Of a stretch of 64,000 bases of DNA, positions 20,934-29,167 are shown one piece after another. Source of the DNA: Vogesella aquatica (GTDB lineage Bacteria; Pseudomonadota; Gammaproteobacteria; Burkholderiales; Chromobacteriaceae); assembly GCF_028548455.1 (NCBI RefSeq), contig NZ_JAQQLF010000007.1, forward strand, positions 1 to 64,000. The letters are read 5' to 3'. Below the pieces are notes generated by a model. It saw nothing but the letters and a program-made list of their open reading frames with translations. It ran no database searches and was not told the DNA's origin. The number at the start of each line of letters is the position of its first letter. Position 1 is the stretch's first letter. The translations under genes and the position numbers were made by a program.

Positions 20934-21911
20934 ATGATGAACCGCGAATTTTCCCTGCAGTTGCTGCACGACATGTTGCTGGTACGCCGTAGCGAAGAAG
21001 CTATCGCGCGGCACTACCCGCAGCAGCAGATGCGCTGCCCGGTGCATCTGTCCATTGGTCAGGAAGCCGCAGCGGTGGGTATCTGTGCCGCGCTGACGCA
21101 TCAGGACCAGGCGGTGAGCACCCACCGCTCGCATGCGCACTACCTGGCCAAAGGGGGTGACCTGGACGCGCTGATCGCCGAGCTGCACGGCAAGGCAACC
21201 GGCTGTTGTGGCGGTCGCGGTGGTTCCATGCACTTGTCCGATCGCCGTGTCGGTTTTCTGGCCAGTACCGCGATTGTCGGTAACAGTATCCCCGTTGGCG
21301 TGGGCATGGCATTGTCGCAGCAGCTTAAGCGCAGCCAGGCGGTGACCTGCGTGTTTCTTGGCGATGGCGCGGTGGAGGAGGGCGTATTTTACGAAGCGGC
21401 CAACTTTGCAGCCGTGCGCCGCCTGCCAGTGCTGTTTGCTTGCGAGAACAACCGATACTCGGTGTATGCGGGGCTGGAAAAGCGCCAGCCGGCAGGCCGC
21501 AAACTGACTGCGCTGGCCGAAGGCATCGGCCTGCGGGCATGGGAGGTAGACGGTAATGACGTGGAAGCCGTGGCCGAGTTAACGGCGGACGTGGTGGCCA
21601 GCTTGCGTGATGGCGCCGGCCCCGCCTTCATCGAGATGCCCACCTACCGCTGGCTGGAGCACTGTGGCCATGCTGACGATGATCATCTGGGCTATCGCCC
21701 CGAAGGTGAGTTGGCCGCTTGGCAGGCTCGCGACCCGCTGATGGCCATGCTGGCCCGTATCCAGCCGGATGCTGCCTGGCTGGCGGCCACCGAGTCGGTG
21801 CTGGCGCAGCGTATCGACGCGGCCTTCCAGCGTGCCTTGGCCGCGCCTTACCCCAGCCCGGCTAGCGCCTTTGATGGCATCTACGCTAGCCCTTTGCAGG
21901 AGAACGACTGA
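20934..21911 (+). CDS. Thiamine-diphosphate-dependent dehydrogenase E1, alpha subunit
   Basis: The product is 325 residues and matches pyruvate/acetoin dehydrogenase E1 alpha. It has HLSIGQEAAAVG, STHRSHAHYLAKGGD, the GGSMHLSD segment and the thiamine-diphosphate motif GDGAVEEG...NN (Gly 143 to Asn 173). It binds ThDP together with the beta subunit encoded next. No E2 lipoyl transacylase or E3 lipoamide dehydrogenase gene is nearby, so a non-oxidative decarboxylation or two-carbon transfer role within the glycan pathway is more plausible than a 2-oxoacid dehydrogenase complex. It starts directly after the radical SAM stop codon. Confidence 0.9.
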   Translation: MMNREFSLQLLHDMLLVRRSEEAIARHYPQQQMRCPVHLSIGQEAAAVGICAALTHQDQAVSTHRSHAHYLAKGGDLDALIAELHGKATGCCGGRGGSMHLSDRRVGFLASTAIVGNSIPVGVGMALSQQLKRSQAVTCVFLGDGAVEEGVFYEAANFAAVRRLPVLFACENNRYSVYAGLEKRQPAGRKLTALAEGIGLRAWEVDGNDVEAVAELTADVVASLRDGAGPAFIEMPTYRWLEHCGHADDDHLGYRPEGELAAWQARDPLMAMLARIQPDAAWLAATESVLAQRIDAAFQRALAAPYPSPASAFDGIYASPLQEND

Positions 21912-22966
21912 TGGCCCGCATTCACGCCGCCCAGGCCATTCACGACGCGCTGCACCTGGCCATGGCCGCTGATCCCGGCGTGGTGTGCTACGGTTTGGGC
22001 ATAGATGACCCGAAACGCATCTTCGGTACTACCGCCGGCTTGCAGGAAGCTTTTGGCGCCGAGCGTGTGTTCGACATGCCCACTGCCGAGAACGCCATGA
22101 CCGGTATCGGCATCGGTGCCGCCCTGGGTGGCATGCGACCGGTGATGTGCCACCAGCGACTGGATTTCTTCCTGCTGGCGATGGATCAACTGGTGAACAA
22201 CGCGGCCAAATGGCGTTACACCTTTGGCGAAGGCCACAAGGTCCCGTTGACACTGCGCCTGATTCTGGGCCGCGGCTGGGGGCAGGGCCCTACCCATTCG
22301 CAGAATCTGCAAGCCTGGTTTGCCCACGTACCCGGGCTGAAAGTGGTGATGCCGGCCAGTGCGGCCGACGCCAAGGGTCTGCTGCTGTCAGCCATTTTCG
22401 ATGACGACCCGGTCGTGTTCCTGGAGCACCGCTGGATACACGCCGCTATCGGAGAGGTGCCCGACGGTGATGTGCGGGTGCCGATCGGCAAGGCTGCGAC
22501 GGTGCGCGAGGGGGATGCATTGACCATTGTTGCCATGTCCTACCTGGTGGCAGAAGCACACCATGCCTGCCGTGCGCTGGAACAGGCCGGCGTTTATTGC
22601 GAGCTGATCGATCTGCGCACCATCAAGCCATTGGACATGGCCACCATCCGCGCCTCGGTGGCGCGTACCGGCCGCCTGCTGGTGCTCGATAGTGGCTTTG
22701 CCACTGGCTCTGTGGCTGGTGAGATCATCGCCCGCATCGCCATGGACGACTGGTCGCTACTGCGTGCCGCGCCACAAAGGTTGGCCGCGCCAGATTGCCC
22801 GGAGCCCACCAGCTATGGTCTGACAAGACAGTTTTATACCGAGGCAGGCGATATCGTGCGCGCCGCCGGCAAAATGCTGGGCCTGAGCCAGCTGCCGCTG
22901 GAGGCATTGCCACCAGCAAGAACACACCACGATGTGCCGGGTGACTGGTTCACCGGGCCATTCTGA
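21911..22966 (+). CDS. Thiamine-diphosphate-dependent dehydrogenase E1, beta subunit
   Basis: The product is 351 residues. DMPTAENAMTGIGIGAALGG, HQRLDFFLLAMDQLVNNAAK and RGWGQGPTHSQNLQAWFAHV are E1 beta/transketolase pyrimidine-domain hallmarks, including the Glu that activates ThDP. A C-terminal transketolase domain has LIDLRTIKPLDMATI. It overlaps the alpha gene by one base (TGATG), as expected for subunits made in equal amounts. It lies within the sugar island rather than with lipoyl-complex genes. It holds one copy of the dispersed GGTTGGCCGC motif. Confidence 0.9.
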   Translation: MARIHAAQAIHDALHLAMAADPGVVCYGLGIDDPKRIFGTTAGLQEAFGAERVFDMPTAENAMTGIGIGAALGGMRPVMCHQRLDFFLLAMDQLVNNAAKWRYTFGEGHKVPLTLRLILGRGWGQGPTHSQNLQAWFAHVPGLKVVMPASAADAKGLLLSAIFDDDPVVFLEHRWIHAAIGEVPDGDVRVPIGKAATVREGDALTIVAMSYLVAEAHHACRALEQAGVYCELIDLRTIKPLDMATIRASVARTGRLLVLDSGFATGSVAGEIIARIAMDDWSLLRAAPQRLAAPDCPEPTSYGLTRQFYTEAGDIVRAAGKMLGLSQLPLEALPPARTHHDVPGDWFTGPF

Positions 22967-22988
22967 ATCCATCGCCGAGGAGACTGTC

Positions 22989-24383
22989 ATGAGCGATAAC
23001 GAACAACAAAAGGGTGTGAACCGCTTCGGCCAGAACACCACCACCATGATCCCCGACGACGCACCATTGGCGCGTAATCCGGGCCACAAGCTGCGGACGT
23101 CCAACGTGATCGTCAACCGCAAGGCACTGACCGACGAAGAAGCGCTGCTCAATAGCTACAAGCTGGACAAACCCACCGGGCAGAAGATCGAGTTTTACAG
23201 CGAAGCCGGGCAGACCGGCGTGATCCGCATTGCGAACAGCGAAGACGCGCCGCATGTGCCCAACCAGTTCACCGGCCCCAGCTATCGTAACCCGCCGCAG
23301 CGCTTCCGCTTTGACGGCCACAAGATGATGCACCATCTTGATCGGGTAGTGGCGTGGCAGAACGGCGAACGCTTTGCCCCCATTCACATCGATATGGGCC
23401 TGACCAAGTTTTGCAATACCGCCTGCATCTATTGCTACGCGGTGGTCCAGAACATGACCAAGGGCACCATGATCGGCCGCGAAGCGCTGCTGTCGTATAT
23501 CGAGGACTGCGGCAAGCTGGGGGTGCGCTCCATCGGTTTCATCGGCGATGGCGAGCCCACGCTGAACCCGGCGCTATACGACGCCACGGTGTTGGCCGGC
23601 AAGCTGGGCATCGATACGTCGATGGCCACCAATGGCCTGCTGCTGGACATGGACCGCGCTCATGATCTGTTGCAAAACATGAGCTGGATCCGCTTTAACT
23701 TATCGGCTGGAACACCTGAAGGCTTCCGCCGCGTGCACCAGTCGCGGGAAGAAAACTTTGCCGAGCTGATCGAGAAGATCCGCGAGCTGGTCCGCATCAA
23801 GAAAGAATACGGTTACAAGTGCACACTGGGCCTGCAGATGGTGCTGATTCCCGAGTGCTTCGATGAAGTGCTGGCGGAGGCGAAACTGGGTGCCGAGCTG
23901 GGCGTTGATTACTTCGTCATCAAGCACTGCTCTGATTCCGAGTACAAGGAAATCGGTATCAATTACGACGAGTACCTGAAGATCGGTGACGTACTGAAAG
24001 AGGCAGAGAGTTACTCTACGGCAGACTACGTGGTGCAAGCCAAGTGGAACAAGATCAACGCCGCTGCCGAATCTGCGCTGTACAAGGACGGCTTCCGTAA
24101 GTACGACGTGTGCTACGGTACGCCATTTCTGCTGCAGATCTCCGGTAACGGTAAAGTCTATCCCTGTGGCCCGTTCTTCAACAAGGAACGTTTTTATATT
24201 GGCGACCTGCACGAACAGTCGTTCTACGACATGGTCAGCGGCGAACGCTACTGGCAGGTACACCAGGATGTCCAGGCTTCGGTGGATGTGCACAAGGATT
24301 GCGCTATCGGTTGCCGGCAGGACTACGTCAACAAGTTTCTGTGGGACCTGAAAAACCCGCCGGAGCATATCAACTTCATCTAG
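22989..24383 (+). CDS. Radical SAM protein with SPASM/twitch-like C-terminus (second of two)
   Basis: The product is about 464 residues. An N-terminal extension of about 130 residues without a recognised domain precedes CNTACIYC (Cys 142, 146, 149), the SAM-cluster motif. GDGEPTLNP is the SAM-binding loop. Late cysteines in CYGTPFLLQ, VYPCGPFF and CAIGCRQDYVNKF fit an auxiliary cluster. It shares its last five residues (HINFI) and general layout with the radical SAM protein at 19833. The start MSDNEQQ at 22989 follows GAGGAGAC closely; an earlier in-frame ATG overlaps E1 beta. The reaction is unknown. Confidence 0.86.
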   Translation: MSDNEQQKGVNRFGQNTTTMIPDDAPLARNPGHKLRTSNVIVNRKALTDEEALLNSYKLDKPTGQKIEFYSEAGQTGVIRIANSEDAPHVPNQFTGPSYRNPPQRFRFDGHKMMHHLDRVVAWQNGERFAPIHIDMGLTKFCNTACIYCYAVVQNMTKGTMIGREALLSYIEDCGKLGVRSIGFIGDGEPTLNPALYDATVLAGKLGIDTSMATNGLLLDMDRAHDLLQNMSWIRFNLSAGTPEGFRRVHQSREENFAELIEKIRELVRIKKEYGYKCTLGLQMVLIPECFDEVLAEAKLGAELGVDYFVIKHCSDSEYKEIGINYDEYLKIGDVLKEAESYSTADYVVQAKWNKINAAAESALYKDGFRKYDVCYGTPFLLQISGNGKVYPCGPFFNKERFYIGDLHEQSFYDMVSGERYWQVHQDVQASVDVHKDCAIGCRQDYVNKFLWDLKNPPEHINFI

Positions 24384-24390
24384 ACGAGTA

Positions 24391-24419
24391 GCAAGGGCTT
24401 GCCAGCGGCAAGCCCTTGC
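24391..24419 (+). terminator. Perfect 13-bp hairpin without T-run (possible attenuator)
   Basis: GCAAGGGCTTGCC, loop AGC, GGCAAGCCCTTGC. It starts 7 bases after the radical SAM stop and 34 bases before the glycosyltransferase start. No run of T follows, so it may be a partial terminator, an mRNA-stability element or a processing site that lowers expression of the large downstream gene. Confidence 0.55.
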
Positions 24420-24452
24420 CACGAGTGGACTTGGCTACTTACCGGGCTACAC

Positions 24453-27400
24453 ATGATTTCCATTGTCATCCCCGCTTACAACTACGCGCACTATCTGCCC
24501 GACGCCATCGACAGTGTATTGCGTCAGGATATCGACGATTTCGAATTGATCGTCTGCGACGACTGCTCTACCGATAACACCGCCGAGGTCGTGGCCGCCT
24601 ATGCCAGCCGTGACCCGCGTGTGCGGTATGTGCTGAATGCGCACAACCTGGGCGCCACGCCCAATATCAACCAGGGTATAGCGCTGGCGCAGGGCGAATT
24701 CGTCATGTTGCTGGGTGCGGATGACTTTATCGAACCGGGTGTGTTGGGCAAACTGCTAGCAACGTTGCAGGCTCACCCTGAGTGCGGCTACGTGTTTGGC
24801 CGCTATACGCTGCAGGATGAAAGCGGCCAGCGTCATCAGCTACAGCACCCGGGCTGGCTGATGCACGATTACGCCGGCAGTCGCGACGAGTTTCCGGCGC
24901 TGCTACGCTACGACTGCTATGTGAATATCGGCGCGACACTGTTTCGTCGCAGTATTCTGGATGGCGCGCCGTTCTTTGATACTTCGCTGTCGGCCTTCCC
25001 GGAAGAGAAATTCTTCCGGGCCACGGACTGGGACAAGTCGCTGTCACTGGCGTGTGCGGGCGTACCGAGTGCCTTCGTCAATACCAATATTTCTGTATTC
25101 CGCGTGCACGCCAGCCAGGCGTCGTCCGGTGACCGCTATGCCCGCTCCGGCCTGGCGTTCTTCGAGCATTCGGTACTGCTCAAACGCTATCTGACGGCAG
25201 CTAACCTGCCGAGATTACTGCCCGATCTGGAAGGTATCTTCCGTCTGTATCAAGGCAAGCTGGAGTACTTCAAACAGCTGGCGCTCCCCGAGTTCAGCAA
25301 CCGACTGCCACTGGCGGCCCAGGTTGCCAACGAGGTCTTGTCGCAGTGCGAGCAACTGATGGCGGTACCGGCTGCGCCGCTAGAGCAAGCCGCCGTTATG
25401 CACACGGCCAACCTTGGCGCAGAGGTCGCGGCGCCGGTAGCTGTTGCCAAACCGCTGGTGCCCATGCTGCCCGGTTTGGCCGATGGCCCGTTTTTCTCCA
25501 TCATTTTCACGGCGTACAACCGCCCTGCGTTGGCGGTGAATACGCTGCAGAGCATCGCAGCGCAGACCTTCCGTGATTTCGAGCTTATTTACGTCAACGA
25601 TGGCGGCGAGCCGCAAGAAGCACTGCTTGGTATCGTGGCTGATGCGCTGCCGGCCTACACCTATGTGCGCAAGCCGAATGGCGGCGTCGGCTCCGCCCGT
25701 AATCTGGCGCTGCGCATCGCACGCGGCCAGTACATCGTTTACATCGATGATGATGACTTGATGTACCCGCAGCATCTGGCGCGCTTGTACGAGGAAATCG
25801 GCAAGCACCCGGGGGCGCTGGTGTTCGGTGATGCCCATTTCGTGATGGAGCGGCTGGAAGGCGGTATTCGCCGCGAGGTCAGCCAGCACCAGATTGCCTG
25901 CGAGCGATTCGACTTCAACATGCTGCAAGTCAGCAATTACATCCCGGTGAATTGCCTGGCGCATCCGCGAGCCATCGTGGCGGAAACCGGCGATTTCGAC
26001 GAGCAGCTACCCTCGCTGGAGGATTGGGACTTCCTGATCCGCCTGTCGCGGCGCATCCCCTTCGTGCACTTTGCCGAAGCCACGGTGCAGGTGCGCCGGC
26101 GCGAAGACAAAGAAAATGCTGGCGACTCGCGCACCGTGCAGAGCTGGGGCGGCATGCGCGCGGTGTTTGCCGAGATTTACCGCCGTTATGATGACCTGGG
26201 CGAGCACGATATCCGCGAGGCGCGCAAGGTCGTGCTCGCGGCAGAACACCCAAGCAAGGCCAAGGTCAACTTCCAGCCAGCCATCGACCATATGCGCTGG
26301 CTGGCCAGCCATGCGCTGACCGAGGCCGATGCCGAAGTACTGGCGCGTCGCCTGATGGCCTGGCCGCAGCAGCCGCAAATTACGCTGGTAGTACTGGCCA
26401 CACAGGCTCAGGGCCCGCAGCTGGCCAAGACGCTGGATTCGCTGCAGCTGCAGCTATACAAACAATGGCGCCTGATCGTGGTAGCAGACTTTGCTGCTCC
26501 CGACCCGCTGTTTGAGAACAGCGAGGTGCTGGGCTGGCTACAGGTAGATCATGTCGACCAGTTTGACGATGCGGCACGTCTGTTCAATGCCCTGCAAGGC
26601 GAAGTGGCAATGGACTGGTGCATGTTGCTGCCATGCGGAGCCGAGCTGGAACCGCATGCCCTGCTGCGCTTTGCCGATAGGGTTGTCGGTCAGGAAAACT
26701 GCCTGGCGGTGTACTGCGATCATGACTTTGTTGCCCTGCGCGGCTATGAACAGCCACAGTTCAAACCGGCTTTTGATCCGGACATGCTGTTGGCACACGA
26801 TTATATCGGCCACAGCGTGATGTTCCGTGCCGATGCCGTACAGCACCTGGGCGGCCTGCAGCCATACGATGGTTTCGAGGTTTACCAGCTGCTGCTAAGC
26901 CTGGCAGGACATTTTGGCCACACGGCCATTTCCAACCTTCCCGAGCTGCTGCTGCACTTGCCACAACGCGAGGGCAAACTGGCCATGCGCAAGCTGGCGG
27001 TAGAGGACTGGCTGCAGGCGCAGAACCTGGCCGCCAGGGTGGAACTGGGTCTGGCCGAAGGCACGCTGCGCGTGATGTATCCGCTGGCACAGCAGCCGCT
27101 GGTGAGTATCGTGATCCCCAGCCGTAATGGTTTCGAGTTTATCCAGCCATGTATCGATAGCCTGTTTGAGCGTACCGCCTATCAGCACTTCGAAGTGGTG
27201 GTAGTGGATAACCAATCGGACGACCCGGATGTGCTGTGCTTTTACGACCAGGCTATCCGCCGATTTGGCGAGCGTTTCCGTGTGGTGTACTACGATGCGC
27301 CGTTCAATTTTTCTGCCCAGATCAACCTGGGTGCGGCCAGCGCACGTGGTGACTACCTGCTGCTGCTGAACAACGATATCGAAATCGTGCAGCCGGACTG

Positions 27401-28997
27401 GCTGGATCGCATGCTGCAGCACGCCCTTCGTGATGGTGTGGGGGCTGTGGGTGCCAAACTGTTGTTCCCGGAAACGGCCAAAGTCCAACACGCCGGGATT
27501 TTCCTGGGTGGCGGGCCGGACCGTATCGGTAGTGCAGCCCATCTGGGCTGGATGGCCGAGGCGGGAGATGCGGGCTATATGCTCCGCTTGCAGATTGATC
27601 AGCGCTTGTCGGCGGTAACGGCAGCTTGCTTGCTGACACCCATGACCGCGTTCCGCCAGCTAGGCGGTTTCGACGAGCAGGATTTTGCCGTGCTCTACAA
27701 CGATGTCGATTATTGCCTGCGCCTGCGCGACGCCGGTTGGCATACGCTGTGGACACCGTACGCCACCCTGGTGCATCACCACAGCATCAGCATCCGTGCC
27801 GAGGGCGAACAGCTGCTGAAGGCGATGCGTCGTCACGAACAGAACCAGCAGGAGCAGGAGCGTTTGCTGCAACGCTGGCTGCCTGCGCTGGCGGATGACC
27901 CGGCTTACAACCCTAATCTGTCGCTTACCGGCAAGCCATGCGAAATCGAGCAGAAGGTGCTACGTTTCTGGCCGCCAACGTTTACCGAGCTGCCGCGTAT
28001 CCTTGGCAATGGCATCGCCGGAGGTAGTGGTGAGTACCGCGTGGATCAGCCTTTGCGTGCCCTGAGCCGCGATGGCAAAGCACTGACAGCGTGCCTGCGC
28101 CAGCAGAAGGACATTCAGCGCCTGGTCACCGTGGTGGAGCTACAACGCCTGGGCGTGGACAGCTACGTGATGCAAAATGCAATGACCGATCCGCAGCTGG
28201 AGTTGCTGCAGGCTTATCGCAAGCATCTGCCGGATATTTTCATGGTGATGTCGCTGGACGACCTGATTACCCAGTTGCCGGAGAAAAGCGCGCTGTACAA
28301 GCACTTTATGTCCAACTTCCGCGATGGACGTCGGCGCCTGCGCCAGATGCTCGGCCTGGTGGACCGTTTGGTGGTTACCACCGAGCCGCTGCGCGAAATG
28401 GCTGCAGATATGATCGCCGACATCCGTGTGGTGCCGAACCGCCTGTCGCGCGAGTACTGGGGCAGTGTGCAATCGCAGCGCAACGTTGGCCGCAAGCCAC
28501 GTGTGGGCTGGGTGGGCGCGCAACAGCATCAGGGTGACCTGGCTTTGCTGGAAGAGGTTATCAAGGCCACCGCGCACGAGGTGGACTGGGTATTCATGGG
28601 GATGTGGCCCCAAGGGCTGGACGAGTACATTGCAGAGAAACACGAGCCAGTGAGCTTTGACCAGTATCCGGCCAAAATGGCCTCGCTCAATCTGGACATC
28701 GCGGTAGCGCCGCTAGAAACCCTGCCGTTCAACGAGGCCAAGAGTAATCTGCGGCTGCTGGAGTACGGTGTAATGGGCTGGCCGGTGATCTGTTCTGATG
28801 TCTACCCGTACCGCACCGGCGAGCCACCGGTAACGCGTGTAACAGATAATCCCGCCGCGTGGATTACCCAGATTCGCCGGCTGGCTGCCAATCCGGCAGC
28901 GCGTGCGGCAGAGGGAGAGCGCCTGCGTGCCTGGGTAGATCACGATTACTGGCTGGAAGATCATATGGGCGAATGGTTGGCCGCGTTTACCCGTTAG
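24453..28997 (+). CDS. Giant multi-domain glycosyltransferase (four GT2-like modules plus GT4-like end)
   Basis: The product is about 1,514 residues. Module 1 starts ISIVIPAYNYAHYLPDAI (residues 2-230; acidic motif GADDF near 90). Module 2 starts IIFTAYNRPALAVNTL (about 348-570; YIDDDDLMYP near 430). Module 3 starts ITLVVLATQAQG (about 643-870) and lacks a clear DxD, so it may be inactive. Module 4 starts LVSIVIPSRNGFEF (about 883-1120; LLLNNDIEI and YNDVDYCLRLRDAGW). The C-terminal 170 residues (PRVGWVGAQQHQGDL, then SNLRLLEYGVMGWPVICSD) are GT1/GT4-like. No signal peptide or membrane segment is visible, so it acts in the cytoplasm, as expected for flagellin O-glycosylation before export. 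The flagellin genes lie 170 bases downstream. Confidence 0.85.
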   Translation: MISIVIPAYNYAHYLPDAIDSVLRQDIDDFELIVCDDCSTDNTAEVVAAYASRDPRVRYVLNAHNLGATPNINQGIALAQGEFVMLLGADDFIEPGVLGKLLATLQAHPECGYVFGRYTLQDESGQRHQLQHPGWLMHDYAGSRDEFPALLRYDCYVNIGATLFRRSILDGAPFFDTSLSAFPEEKFFRATDWDKSLSLACAGVPSAFVNTNISVFRVHASQASSGDRYARSGLAFFEHSVLLKRYLTAANLPRLLPDLEGIFRLYQGKLEYFKQLALPEFSNRLPLAAQVANEVLSQCEQLMAVPAAPLEQAAVMHTANLGAEVAAPVAVAKPLVPMLPGLADGPFFSIIFTAYNRPALAVNTLQSIAAQTFRDFELIYVNDGGEPQEALLGIVADALPAYTYVRKPNGGVGSARNLALRIARGQYIVYIDDDDLMYPQHLARLYEEIGKHPGALVFGDAHFVMERLEGGIRREVSQHQIACERFDFNMLQVSNYIPVNCLAHPRAIVAETGDFDEQLPSLEDWDFLIRLSRRIPFVHFAEATVQVRRREDKENAGDSRTVQSWGGMRAVFAEIYRRYDDLGEHDIREARKVVLAAEHPSKAKVNFQPAIDHMRWLASHALTEADAEVLARRLMAWPQQPQITLVVLATQAQGPQLAKTLDSLQLQLYKQWRLIVVADFAAPDPLFENSEVLGWLQVDHVDQFDDAARLFNALQGEVAMDWCMLLPCGAELEPHALLRFADRVVGQENCLAVYCDHDFVALRGYEQPQFKPAFDPDMLLAHDYIGHSVMFRADAVQHLGGLQPYDGFEVYQLLLSLAGHFGHTAISNLPELLLHLPQREGKLAMRKLAVEDWLQAQNLAARVELGLAEGTLRVMYPLAQQPLVSIVIPSRNGFEFIQPCIDSLFERTAYQHFEVVVVDNQSDDPDVLCFYDQAIRRFGERFRVVYYDAPFNFSAQINLGAASARGDYLLLLNNDIEIVQPDWLDRMLQHALRDGVGAVGAKLLFPETAKVQHAGIFLGGGPDRIGSAAHLGWMAEAGDAGYMLRLQIDQRLSAVTAACLLTPMTAFRQLGGFDEQDFAVLYNDVDYCLRLRDAGWHTLWTPYATLVHHHSISIRAEGEQLLKAMRRHEQNQQEQERLLQRWLPALADDPAYNPNLSLTGKPCEIEQKVLRFWPPTFTELPRILGNGIAGGSGEYRVDQPLRALSRDGKALTACLRQQKDIQRLVTVVELQRLGVDSYVMQNAMTDPQLELLQAYRKHLPDIFMVMSLDDLITQLPEKSALYKHFMSNFRDGRRRLRQMLGLVDRLVVTTEPLREMAADMIADIRVVPNRLSREYWGSVQSQRNVGRKPRVGWVGAQQHQGDLALLEEVIKATAHEVDWVFMGMWPQGLDEYIAEKHEPVSFDQYPAKMASLNLDIAVAPLETLPFNEAKSNLRLLEYGVMGWPVICSDVYPYRTGEPPVTRVTDNPAAWITQIRRLAANPAARAAEGERLRAWVDHDYWLEDHMGEWLAAFTR

Positions 28998-29009
28998 GCA
29001 GACCAGTCA

Positions 29010-29036
29010 AAAAGGCAGCGCTAGCTGCCTTTTTTC
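29010..29036 (+). terminator. Intrinsic terminator after the glycosyltransferase
   Basis: AAGGCAGC, loop GCTA, GCTGCCTT followed by TTTT. It separates the glycan island from the first flagellin transcript. Confidence 0.88.
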
Positions 29037-29055
29037 GTTCTGGCACAAAAAAATT

Positions 29056-29082
29056 TAAAGTTCTGCAGGGGGGCGCCGAAAT
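29056..29082 (+). promoter_or_regulatory. Sigma-28 (FliA) promoter of the first flagellin gene
   Basis: TAAAGTTC, an 11-base spacer and GCCGAAAT match the FliA consensus (TAAAGTTT - 11 - GCCGATAA) closely, 86 bases upstream of the flagellin start. This is what late-class flagellar genes require. Confidence 0.85.
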
Positions 29083-29167
29083 ATGGTCATAAGCTAATGC
29101 ACTGCCAGCAAGAATCAAACCGGACAGTGCATGGTCAGAAACCAAATAGAATCAATGAGGTGCCAAA

